A DNA stretch of 64,000 nucleotides, taken from NCBI RefSeq assembly GCF_000764305.2, contig NW_025935184.1, positions 124,861 to 188,860 of the forward strand. Reading direction: 5' to 3'. How positions within the stretch are numbered: position 1 is the first letter of the stretch; each line of letters starts with the position of its first letter. Shown piece after piece: positions 1-12,300 of this stretch. The DNA comes from Hyalella azteca. Its lineage: Eukaryota > Arthropoda > Malacostraca > Amphipoda > Hyalellidae. Made by a program: the position numbers and the translations under genes. The notes below the pieces were generated by a model, which was given only the letters and a program-made list of their open reading frames with translations, was not told where the DNA came from and did no database searches.

Positions 1-245
1 AGCGCAATTTGCAATAATTTACATTGACCCAGCAATCGTGTTTACCCACAATCCACTATAACTGAAACGGGCAACTAATGTCCCGACCACACGTGATGCA
101 GAATATCACGAGACGTTAGAACGCACACCTCGCATGCAAACCGCAGGTTCTAGCAAATTAAACAAATTAAATTAAAATTAAATATTTAATTTAATGAAAT
201 TAAACAAATTAAATTAAAATAAACAAACCCAAGAAGCACAGCAAG

Positions 246-307
246 AATTCGTGCCGATATATTTCTGGTGGCCTTCGTGCCGATATATTTCTGGTGGCCT
301 TTTTTCA
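246..307. repeat. Tandem doublet, about 31 bp
   Basis: Two adjacent near-identical copies of a unit beginning TTCGTGCCGATATATTTC. No coding sense is seen. Confidence 0.75.
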
Positions 308-835
308 GACCGCATACACTTCCAATTTTGTAGTCGGCAAGGAAGGATTTAGGTGTGAATCCATTTTAAAATCTTTGTTGTAGTACCGTCGAATAGCCGT
401 CGGCCGTTTATTGGCCAGCAGCGTGTCGACAAAATTTTTTCAATGGAGACTTTGCAATGCCACAAGCATATTCCTCGTAGAATACTGTGCACTTGCCGCC
501 CAGGCAAATTTATTAGGTTATTTGCCGTCACCTTGCTGCTCGTAAGCCAGCAGAATGCCGATGAGATACTCCAAAGATTTATATGCTGAACACTGAGTGC
601 CGTTTTTTAGTGCTCTAGGATTTGTCAACGAATTTATTTCGCATTGAACACTTTTTCTAGATCTCTGTCGTGAATATTTTTTTCCAAAATAACAGCCTCA
701 TTTGGCACTTTCCTTGCGATTTCACCGGTTTTTCGTCGAAGAAACCACCATGTTGATGAAATACAGCTGGACTGGTCTGAAATTCGCCGAAACGTTGAGT
801 TGGCATACTATTAAAATAACTCTTCATTTACTAGT

Positions 836-1000
836 CTTTTTAGCGCATTTTCACATTTATGGAAAAAAGGCGCTATTGTGCTCGCCATGTCCGTCTGTCT
901 GTCTGTCTGTCTGTCTGTCTCTTCGTCCGTCCGTGACTTCATGTTTTCGTCGACGAGAAAATGCGCTCTCTGTCACTCACTGCAGCGTGTACTGAGTTTT
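836..1000 (+). mobile_element. GTCCGTCT-rich MITE, copy 1
   Basis: Shares the AGCGCATTTT start, the TTTATGGAAAA block, a CCATGTCCGTCTGTC microsatellite core and the TCGTCGACGAGAAAATGC 3' half with eight other copies. This is a diverged member: CACATTT replaces CTCATTT, and the final palindrome is damaged. Confidence 0.85.
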
Positions 1001-3238
1001 ATTTTTCCGCCTTATCTCCCAGTGTCAGAGTAGGCCAAACGTGAGATGCCTAAGCCGTACCGAGAAAGCTGCCAAGCTTGCGTCTAACAGGTTATGAGCC
1101 GGCCTGCTGTCCCACTACTCTCGTGGGCGCTAAGCTCGGATGGATGCTAGAAGTCCTGTATACAATTGTATATATAATACTCTATACAAATATAACTCTT
1201 GTTTGATTCGTCTTGGAAAAAGGTTTATACCTCTTCGGTCATTCGATTAAATTCAAATTAATTTATTAATTTCAACCTTAAAAGACTAAGATAGGGAAAT
1301 TTTGTAATAAAAGAATTAAATTCGCGATAATTTGCATTTGTTACAGCCATCGTAGGAAAAACTACCCACTGCCTAAGCTTGTTACTATATAGTCATTGGA
1401 ATGCATTGTTATCACCGAGGAATTGAGTGAGAAAGTCAGCTATTAATGCACGAAATTTTCGGTGTATCGCTTTGTTTCCAGAAATCCTTATCTATCTGAA
1501 CGTATCAATTATTTTTTATCAATCTCTGTTGATTTTTTCTTACAATTTCTCCCGAGTTCAGATAGATGGAAGGAATGAAAACGATGCCTCTTGTTTCGGG
1601 GGAGACTTTTTTAGCCGTCGAATAAAATGTACAGGATGGCGTGTCTGTTTTCATGAAGAATAGAGTTGAAAATTTTATCAATTGAACATGGAGATTTGGA
1701 GTTCCCCATCTAGTGTGGAAAATTGTAAAAATATCGTCGTGTTCGACAACATTTTTTGCAATTCGATCTGCAATTCTTTTTTTTTCGTTTAAATCTTTCC
1801 AACGACATTTTCTGTTTGCCCTTGTTCTGCCATGGGAGGTTGCTTTCGGGTACACGAGTTGTTCAAATAAGTTATATATTCGATCCTATGAATGTCTACA
1901 TGAATAATATCTCCCAACATCTGAACTGTTAATCGGTAACAAACGCATACCAATTTCACGACTCCTCTTCTAATTGATCTTAATAAATTGATTGATCTTA
2001 ATAATAAAATAAATTGATCTTAATAAACTTGAAAACATGTACTTTTTTCAAATCCAGTTTTCCAGTTTTTTTTTTTTTTTTTTGTTTGCTAAGATACGCA
2101 AATTACGAAATTATTTTTTCGCACAAGATTCCACTACAGGTACGCAGCATTACTCTATTGTCGGCCATTTATCTCCAATGCACATGCCTCAGATTTATCT
2201 CTCCATGTCTCAGGCGTAAATTGTCGAAGTTGAAAAAATTCAGGCCGAGAGGCCTATAATTCTGAACCAAATTGGAAAATAGCATTCAATCTATGATAGA
2301 GATGTAATATTGATTTCAAATAACCTTACATATCATTAGATTATTTGTTTTTATGTGTTGAATCGTAAATATGCACTCAACAGGAATGCTGAGATGTCAT
2401 ACGCAGGTCTGTCGTTTGTTTTCTCTATCGTTTGTTTTCTCAATTGATATTAATGAAAAACGATGCTACTTATGATACTTATTGTTACAAATATTAGTTA
2501 CACTTTCACGCTCTAGAAATATCATTATTGAACAATCGTAATTACTTTATACTTTCGTGTTTTTGTGCAATCATTCTTTGTTATTAATCATTGTCTTTGT
2601 ACCTACAGTGATAATATTGCAGAGCAACATACGGCAATGCGAAGTCTCTTCGAAAAACCGAAAAATTTCTAGTGGTGTTTGAACAAAAAATTCATGCCAG
2701 TGATGTTATCTAAAGTTTATCTTATCTGTTTTACCTTTCCCTTTAAAATTTTTTCTAATGCTCGCGAATAAAAACTTTGCTACATTGATGTAACTCTAAA
2801 AGGTATTTAATTTTAAATGGACTATTAAAATCAACTTGAATAATAGAGAACAAACGTGAACCTCGAGTGCTAAGAAACAGAATCAATTTCGATCCCAACT
2901 TTGAAAACAGACGCAATATTCTACATGACGATCAATTATCTGGATAATCTGTAGCACATTTGGATACAGTTTTTTTCCGAAATACTGTCGCGATCCCATT
3001 CGGCAAAAAAGTTTTTTCATCAGTAGAAGAAAATAGCTCCTGAAGGCCATTCCTAAAGTGGTTCAAATTGTTCCGTTAAAAATTTATTCGAAATAAAAAA
3101 TCTGTGATACTAATAAGTTTAACTCGCTTGGCTTCCTCACTGTGAAGGCCTATTCCAGTTTAGGTTTAAGTAAGCTTCACTGGCGCTACAGCTCATCAAT
3201 TATTTTTCAATCACAACGTCATTGAAACTAGCGCTAAA

Positions 3239-3359
3239 ATGGAGACCAGACTTTGTTTAAGCGTCATTTCAATGCTTGTGTTTGTGGCATCAACGTTTTG
3301 TGTGCATCCCGCTGGTGGTGACGATGGTGATACTCATCTCCAGCGCACCAAACGACAAA
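3239..3359 (+). CDS. Protease gene exon 1: start codon and signal peptide
   Basis: The 40 codons open with METRLCLS and a hydrophobic stretch around [13 protein letters not shown], which is a typical secretory signal. They end in a basic RTKRQ motif that could be a furin-type site. The donor is GTGAGT and the exon ends in phase 1. The ATG was chosen because the signal peptide begins immediately after it and the phase matches exon 2. Confidence 0.8.
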
Positions 3360-6300
3360 GTGAGTAAACGACATTAATAATAATGACTAGTGGTTTTAGG
3401 TACGTGTAGTTTGTTCACGTTTGCTTACAAGTTATCAAACACCTGGTATATTAAGTACAAATTATGAAAGTTTACAAAATTGGAGTGTTATTTAAAGTTG
3501 AATTCATTCATGATGAGTCAAATTAAGCATTTCAGTTTTTATTTGGAATTTGTCTTCTAACTTTTATTCTCACTCAGCTATTAGTTTTTTCTTACTAATT
3601 GAAATATTATATTGTTATTAGAATTATTTTAATATAATTATTTTGCATAAAGAGCGAAAAATGGCACCTATTAACTGCTTAATCATTTTCGGGAAATCCA
3701 AAAATTTCTTCGTAAATTTTGCCGAAATCCCTCACATAAAATTAAATATTATGTGGTCGCCTAACAGGCAGCTGTTGAGCGCTTTGTTGCATCACATGCA
3801 ACCAGTTTGGGAACTTGATGCAGTTAACCTGTTATTTATTTGGTATTCGAACAAACAAAACCGTTGCCAGCCTAACATTGCCGTTAAATTTACAGCGACT
3901 GAAAATATTCAAACAATTTTACAAGCATGCGAAGCTCATGACCGATTTGTCTTTCAATTTACAGCGACTGAAAATATTCAAACAATTTTACAAGCATGCG
4001 AAGCTCATGACCGATTTGTCTTTCAATTTACAGCTACTGAAAATGTCCTGAACCATATTACTAGTATGTATACGAAGCTCAGGACCAACGTAGTTATTCG
4101 CCTTTGTAGGGGAACTGCTGCATTTGTGATGCGGTGCACGCAATTTGTGATGACTGAGGCTAGCGCCGGATCGGTAATCACGGTTTCCTGTATCCGCGAT
4201 TATGGGCGGCCACGGAAACGCTGATCAGAATCACGAATATCGGCAGGTCATCATTTGCTGCTTATGGTCTACTTTATTATGTATAATTGATTTCGATGTA
4301 TATATAAAACCATCCAAACGGTTCGCAGCAACTTTAAAATGAACCATCAGCAGCTTTTTACCGAAAATTAGAAACTTCGAAAACTATCTTACGAAAAATT
4401 TAGAGTGGTTTAATTCTACCAGATATTTTACTTATAGATATTGTCTATGTTAGTTACATACCTATATGACTTTTCACTCTAAATTTTTGGTGAAGATAAC
4501 TGCGATGACAGATGCTTACTCTAAGTGTTGCGTCTTCTGTATGCAATACCACATTTACAGCTGCTATCATATCAGCAGCTGCTATTTTGCTGCTGTCTCT
4601 TCAAAAACGACCACAACAGTTTCTTTCACAGCCGTTGCTTCCGTGTGTAATGGAACCTATTTCTTGGTTTGTTGTCTTGTTGCAGCAGCAATCTCGGTCG
4701 TTGTTATCTAAATAGCTATACTTACTGCCAACGCTTCTGGATATACTAGAGGATTCTGTACCGCGCACGCTGTCTATAATGCGGCACATTTTTTTATTTT
4801 CTACTGTTACTGTTGCATGAATTGTCCCTGTTAAAGCAGCTTGATCCTCCATTTCTGTCCAAATATCTACTACTGCTACTGCTCCATGAATTACCCCTGA
4901 TACTGCAGCTTTATCCAAAATGTATGCAAAGGAACAGCCAAAAGGTATGCTTTATTTGCCGCAGGAACGGCCTATATTTGACTGCTGTTATTACCACTTC
5001 TAGCGCAGCTGATACTTCAACCAATATTGCCTCTTTGACTGCCGCTACTGCCTATAATATTGCAGTAAGAATGCCAGTAAACCGCAATGTACAGTCGCAG
5101 CAGCGAGCCTTGTGGCCACTTCCGCTCGCTACAGCGGGATTCCCTGTGGCCTCCGCGTTGAGAATGTGCCTTGCATACTCAAGCTTGCCCTCTTCTTCTG
5201 ATGTCACATCTTGGTGAGGAAATCTCACCGACTTCTGCGCTTACCGTGCGACTGGCAATGAGATTATTCACTATAAATTTGTTTTTAGTTAACAATGGAG
5301 TAAAATTGATTTCTGGAAAGCATCATCGTAAGATACAATTTGTATGTTGACCTTCTTTATACCAATGAGAAAAATTTGCAACATGAAAAATTTGCAACAT
5401 AATCCTTGATGAAAATCGTCAGCAAATAAACCAGTTTCTTACAACATTTTTCCGATGAGACACAACTCAGTTGGTTGCTTCGTATTTGGTTTTGAAACGA
5501 AGTTATTTAGATTAGTATGAAAATCGTAGACTGTCAAGCATTAATCGCCAACTGTCAACACATCGAAGTGACAATTTCTCGGTTTCCTGAAGCAAAAGTT
5601 TGGTTCCTTCCTACCCACGCGTTTCGGCCAACATAACCCAGATGTGCGCGATCTAGCTGGCTCTACTTAATAACATAGATTAGACTATCCGATTTTGCGT
5701 TTTTGAAAACGAATAATCGTGAATTTTTCCGCGCAGAAGCCAAGCCTTAGAAATTTTGTTTAAGCTTAAAAATTTTTAGTTCTTCGCAAGCACAATAATA
5801 CAGATGAAAAAATACTACAACGTTTAGACAAATACCTCTAGCTACCTCAACGTTATGCTATCTATTCGGTAAGTTTGCAACATCCACCAATTAGTTACTT
5901 GGAGCATTGATTGGTATAATGCTCCAAATTAGTAACTTGGAACATCCCAATTTTGGAGCATTAATTCGGTCTTAACATTCGCTGAATATTTCCACCACAT
6001 TCGCAGTTACGAATTGCAGGACGCCGAAAAAAAAAACATTTAAATTGCATCTCCTGCCAGTAAAATATCGGCAGTTCCGTTTTACGTAACGCCAAAAACC
6101 TTAGAATTTACTTTGCATCTAACGACAGCAATTAAATTTTCATTCGATTTAACCGGCGTCCGGGAATGTCGCATTTTTATGAAAGAATTCTAGTGAGTTG
6201 CTATCGCTGAATTTTTTTAACAAACCCATTACCTGCAGCATATTTCAATCGTCATTCATCTTTTGATCCTCTTCTCTTGTCTAAAACTGGATTCGCGAAA

Positions 6301-9300
6301 AACATGAAAAAATTGATAGGATTTTAAGCGAGAATTTTGAAGAACTTCAACTCAATCAACTTGAGTTATTTCCGAGCACTGTGAGCTAGTTTTTTCGTAG
6401 TAAGTGTATAAAATTTTTTTTTTTAATAGACAAAGTGAGAATTTCCATATGAAGTGATTTTATATGTAATCTTTTATTGGATATTCTCAAATATTACTGA
6501 GAGCTCCTTGTTTTGTTGGCCATAAATAACTGAAGAATGAGTAGCAATTTTATTTTCAAAAATCAATCGTTAATTTGGCTGCGTAACTTATTATTCAATC
6601 TTCAAGATTGCGAGTAATTCAAATGTCAAAATTCATTTTCAGCTTTTACTGTGCACTGTACACTGTACCTAATTTCTTCAACAGTTAATGTAAACATCAA
6701 TAAGCAAATATACAGAGCCTCTATCGGAGAAACTGATTAAAGAGTTTACAAGAACTTTGCTGTCATTTGCGCAAGTTTAAGCCTCTTACAGCGCCTCATA
6801 TTCCTCGCACGAATACCAATCAGTATAATTTTTGACCTTGAATATTCGAAATTTAGTTAAGAAGTTTGTTACTATCTTGCTCAAGTTGATTGAACTTTCT
6901 GATGTAGTAGCATGAGAACCTTTGGCCTAACAAATGCATCCATTGTTATCATATGGTTCTCCGGCTACATAAAAATGTGCAGATATGTTTTTGAGATGTA
7001 GCTCTCTAATAACGCTAGCTCCCTCGAGTCACTAAATTGGATTTTATTGGTTCAAGTCGATGTCGCTGAATCTATGTTTTAATATTATTCCAATTTGAGT
7101 TGAATATTGATAGAAAAATTGACCAATTTTGTGCTTTAAATTAATCAAAAGATCAAATTTATAATCCGCCCCTGGTGACCCAGGTAATTCTATCGTTTAC
7201 ATGTGGAATGCTGAGGCTTCATTAAACGTAAAAACCGTCAAACAATAATATTAAGTAATAAATTTATTCAGTAACTCACCAGGCATAATACACTTGCATA
7301 GAGCGAAGGCAGTTCGGTATAGTAGCTACAGGCGATGAGCCTGCCAAGACACTCTCAACGTCCTACAAACAAGTTATTCCAGTTCCAGGTCAGGTTTATG
7401 AGTTCCAAGCTTTTAACGTGCATCACTGCAGCCGAGTGGTGCAAAGCGGTTGACTGATGCTGCATGACCAGAAGAATGCTGGTGAACAAATACTAAGAGG
7501 CTTCTATTTCTTATATTAAATGTAGCGAAACAACCACAAGTGTTACTGAACACGCCGTTCTCAGAAAATGTGTGATACAGCATAGACTTTATAATTTAGC
7601 TTGAAATTATAAATAAAAATTCGTTTAAAGATTCATAGTAGCTTTTTGCGATGCGATTTTTTTCGTTCTAATCTGAGTTATTCGTGCATCAGCATTTTTA
7701 AATCACTGGCGTCGCTCATGCCATCCTCTTTCATTATGTGTCACTTTGAGCTCTGAACAGGCAATAACGCTCATAGGTTATATGAGCTCTGAACAGGCAA
7801 TAACGCTCACAAGTTATATAAGCTCTGAACAGGCAATAACGTTCACAGGTTAGATGAGCTCTGAACAGGTAAAAAGGTAAGTTTCATATGGTATATACGT
7901 AGCGTTCAAGCTTTACCATTAAATTTATCATTTTTCAATTCGGTTCCGTTTCACGCTTGCTAGATTCCGTACGCCGCACGCTGAGGTTTGCCTAAATTCG
8001 TTTCTTCTTAGTACAGTTAAATTTATAACTAATTTAATGTTTACCTATAAGATTACTGTTATTGTCCGTCAGAGACCGTATTGACGTATATTGGTCAGTA
8101 GATCGAAATGAAAACGTCTCACCAGAAATTTCTCTTGATTTAGGGCCAAACTCACAATAGATGTGAGTTTGGAGCAAAACCTGATATTTTGATAATCCTA
8201 ATCGAAACTCAAAATAATTATTCTCTTGACTTCAAAATGTGAATAATATAATTTAGATAATAATAATTTATTATCTAAATAATTTATTTAGATAATAATA
8301 ATAATTCAGATAATAATTTTGAATCTGCAGTGTCCCTGTTTACGGCAGCTCGCAACGAAATGGGACAGCTTTCTAACTCAATTGATCAATTTTTCTTTCC
8401 TTTCAGTCGGCTTTTCCATCGGTCTACCATTCAACATTGGCGCTCCCGGCAACCAGAATAATGCAGGTCGGCAAGAACCAGTCAACGTGGGGGACGTTTT
8501 GGGTTCAGTTATCGGTGGCTTTTTGAACCCGCAATCTCAGAACACGAACAACAACTTCGAAGGAGCCATAGCGGGTCTGAACAATGCTTTGAACCCGAAC
8601 CAAATTCCTGGTGAGACATATAAAAATGGTACTTCTTTGGCCCCAAAGCTAAACCACCTAAAACAAGGCAAACAATTGGACACGAAACCAGAACACACAA
8701 TAGTATTCAATGAGCCTAGTACCGATGCTTTTAACACTAATAATAATAATCTGGAAGCACCCGGTGCCCGTACTAACCTTGCTTTAACGCCTCCTCCGGG
8801 TTTTATCAACGGTGCTAACCTGCCTTTTAACCGAGATAGGAAACCAGGTGGACCCCGTGACGAACCTCCTGCCAACTCAGGGGGTGGCGACAAGACCAAC
8901 AAGGCTATGGAAGAGATAGTGGCAACTCTTTCCTCTCTCGGCATCAGACCCGACTTGATCGTAGGTTCCATACCAGGTTATACTGGACCACAAAACGAAG
9001 CTGTCTTCATATTGCCAAACCAAGCCAACGATTCATCAGAAATTCAACAAAGAACTCGTGATGCCCTGTCCAGACTGGAAAGCGCGGAGCCCAATGTCGG
9101 TGTCACATTGGCAACTTTCACTATCGCTGGGTTTCCACTGTCATTGATTGCCATTGACGGGAAAGTGATACTTATCATTGAGATGACAGGTGTGTCTTGA
9201 TGCCTGGGTCCCTCGTTATCACTGGTTTGCTAAAATCTGGTGAATTGTACAGTGTGGGATTGGGTACATGTAACGAGCACGTTCGTGAATTGGAAACGTC

Positions 9301-12300
9301 AAGTTCTTAGTTGAGTAGTCGTATAAAATTTTGTTTTTCTGGCTCACACAAAAATTGTAGCATGTAGCAAGTCGTGAAATTGGTACATTAAGAATTCAAT
9401 TATTAACTACCGTCAAAACAAATAATAGTGAAAGGCAACCTAAAGTCCTGATAGATTTTTTTCAGTCTCGATAATAGTCATTTGGGTCTACAGCTTATAT
9501 CGTACGTCCCAATAAACTTCAAATTTACGCATGAATAACATAGGGAACATGTCAACTGTATGGCACAAGATATAAATTATCAATAAACAATTTTAGGGTA
9601 TCATTGAATGTAGTTGGCTTCTCAAATTGACGACATCATTTTACCATAACATTTTAGAGCGTTACGTTGTGAATTTTTTCTTCGTTAGAACAGCATTGAA
9701 CTCATTTCCTGTCACTGCAGATCTTTCAGTCGATTGAAAACTTCCCAAATTGCTGACTTCTTGCTGAAATCTTTCAGTGAACTTTCGCTGATTCTTTATT
9801 TTTCGCTATTACCTCAAAGTTTGTGAACTATAAATACTTTAGCGTGTAAGTGAAGGCGTTTAGGTTTCCTGAGCGTTCATCACATCCAAGGCACTCATTT
9901 TTCAGGCTAACTCTTAATGATTCCACGTCTAACTTAACCCTCTATTATTTAAATTGGTATCGATTGTAAATGGGTTAACTTGCAACGAATTTCCATAGCA
10001 CTAAATCTGCTTAATAGTTTTAGCTTCATTGTGGGAATCTGCGATTCCATCTCCTAAATTATCATGGCCAATTGAAATATTGGTTCATATGGATTTTACA
10101 GAATAATCTTGCACGGAATGCTGTCATATGTTTAATCTGACTCACGATTACACCAGCATTGCATGTTTTAGTTATGAATGCATCGCATTCCTACGCATGC
10201 AATGCGTCTAGCGCCTCCAATGTTTCAAGTCACAAAGCATATAAAGGGAGCAGCGTTGAACTAAAATTAAGGGAATACTTGAACAACACTTGTGTACGGC
10301 TGCTAAAATAATCCGAAAATACTTTCAGATTTCGTCATATCATCGTGTAAGCTTATTTCATTTTTAAAGTAAATTTTACTTTCTTCTAGTTTAAAAATTG
10401 AAAACTTGGAGACAAAATCCGTTGATCACGTGCAATGATTTCTATAATGTTAAGTTACAGTTTTATTGCTTTGTGTTGTTCAGTACAGAGCAATTATAAA
10501 TGTCTTTCAAGGATTATGAATAAATCGGGATTACACGATTACATGAATAGGACTGTGGATTCAATCAAATAGTACTTTTATCGGCCCTTTTTTTAGAAGC
10601 GGCCTCAAATTGCCGCTCCTAATTCAAAAAACTCTGAAAAAGTTATAACCCAATATAATTAATATTTATCGGCTTGCAAAAGTTAATATGAGGACGTATT
10701 TTTAAAGCAACGTTCATTTCAAAAATTAAGCTAATGATGAACTTCTTATGTCCAATTAATTGAATTGCTCTCATTAATTAAGCCTGGTGAGCTAATTTGT
10801 GTTTGTGAGAAGCTATGTTCAAATGAGCGCATCTGTGACGGATAACGAAATAATACGAGCAAAAAAACATGGTCGTTTTCACAATATTTATTCTGAACGC
10901 AGATTACGGTCTTGATTATTCTTCTACATTGATATGTTAAGTTCTTGTTATTGGACATGAATTAGCATTACTGCTAATTGCATCATCGCAAAGCCCCAGC
11001 TAAGCCATGCCCCAGAACTAACCTAGCAACTTTATTGGCTTCATTATAATTATTATTATTATAATTGGCTTTATAACGAGTGAACTATTCATTGAAATAT
11101 CCATACAATACGCTTATTTCAGCATTTTTTAAACTATTTATTACTTTTGAGAATAATATCCTATGGTGAATTGCATGTTTTGCCCTCACGAACATTTTTC
11201 TATTTGACATCGGTTATTCAATTCTAACACACGCGATTCAACCATTTAGGCCCTGCACTCTTGTTTTGTGCATTATTGCAAATATTGTTATCGCTAGTTT
11301 GTTTGTTTGTTTGTTTGTTTGTTTGTTTGTTTGTTTGTTTGTTTGTTTGTTTGTTTGTTTGTTTGTTTGTTTGTTTGTTTGTTTTTAATGAAAATCACAT
11401 CATGCACGTTCAAATTATTTATCAATGTCTTGTTTGTTTGTTTTGAATGAAAATCTTCCTGGAATTTCACGACTAAATAATTCCACGCGGCGAATGCTTA
11501 GGATCAGGCGAGTCAGAACACAAAGCGAATTTAATATTAATGATCTTCTTAGTACTTCAAAGCCTGGCTGCCCTAGACGGCTTTTCTAAAGAAATTTTTG
11601 ATGCTACACATTACGTACGAATGAATAATTGATTTAAAATTTGTATTACCTGTTGAAGTTCATAATTACTTAGCTTCTTACACGTGCAATTTTAGTTCAG
11701 TATTGTTGATTAGAAATTGAAAATCTCAGTACAGTTGTCTTGCCATAATGCAGGTATAAACGATGTCATGCGAACTAATATTATCTATTATATTTCACAA
11801 ACAATGTGTTATTTAACTATATGTATGTGTATTAACTATAAATCACTTGAAAACTTAAACTCTCTAGTAATTAAATGTACTAGTAATAATTAAAATTATG
11901 GTACCAAAAATTCATTTATGATTTATTATGATATTGCTGCTCATATATGATATGAATGAATGAGAATACAACACGTTAAAAAAATATGAAACAATCCTTA
12001 TTCGTCGTTTTTTTAATTAATATGACTCTTTAAATATTTATTGGTCTAATTTTCTCTTTTGCCTGTTATAACTGAGATTTAAAAGCATTTTTTTTTTAAA
12101 TTTACGATAGTTATGCGTGCACATGTTATTTTTGCACGATGCAGCTTGCATGATAACTAAGCATATAATATGTTTATTTGAATAAAGTAGTTTCATACAA
12201 AATATTCAATTAATTTTTTTTTCATCAGGGCTATTCAACTTCCAAAAGTTTTTTAAATGTATCCCCAGGCAACTGCAACGTAGACAAGGGCGGGTGCGAG

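Larger units (their letters stand above)
1..3238. other. Upstream flank of the protease gene
   Basis: AT-rich and without a supported gene. It contains a 31-bp doublet at about 246-306, one MITE copy (836-1000) and poly-T runs. A 116-codon minus-strand frame at 1505-1855 has no recognisable domain or splice context. No convincing TATA box was found just before 3239. Confidence 0.6.
3360..8406 (+). other. Intron 1 of the protease gene (about 5.0 kb)
   Basis: Begins GTGAGT and ends TTTCAG. Holds a 69-bp tandem repeat inside a 187-codon frame (3661-4224), a region at 4500-5220 with overlapping open frames on both strands that look like a decayed coding remnant, a 36-bp array (7745-7870), and AT-rich palindromic sequence at about 8250-8310. 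No supported gene. Confidence 0.7.

Noticed and set aside
702..995. 97-codon frame through MITE copy 1
   Set aside because: It reads the GTCCGTCT microsatellite and MITE ends. Similar frames arise in other copies (for example 28057-28246).
1505..1855. 116-codon minus-strand frame in the 5' flank
   Set aside because: No domain, no splice context and AT-rich composition. Length alone is not sufficient support.
7425..7495. tRNA-like stretch (GCCGAGTGGTGCAAAGCGG)
   Set aside because: An A-box-like match only; no convincing B box or cloverleaf follows.
11261..11446. Open frame of Leu-Val-Cys-Phe repeats
   Set aside because: Pure (GTTT)n microsatellite.
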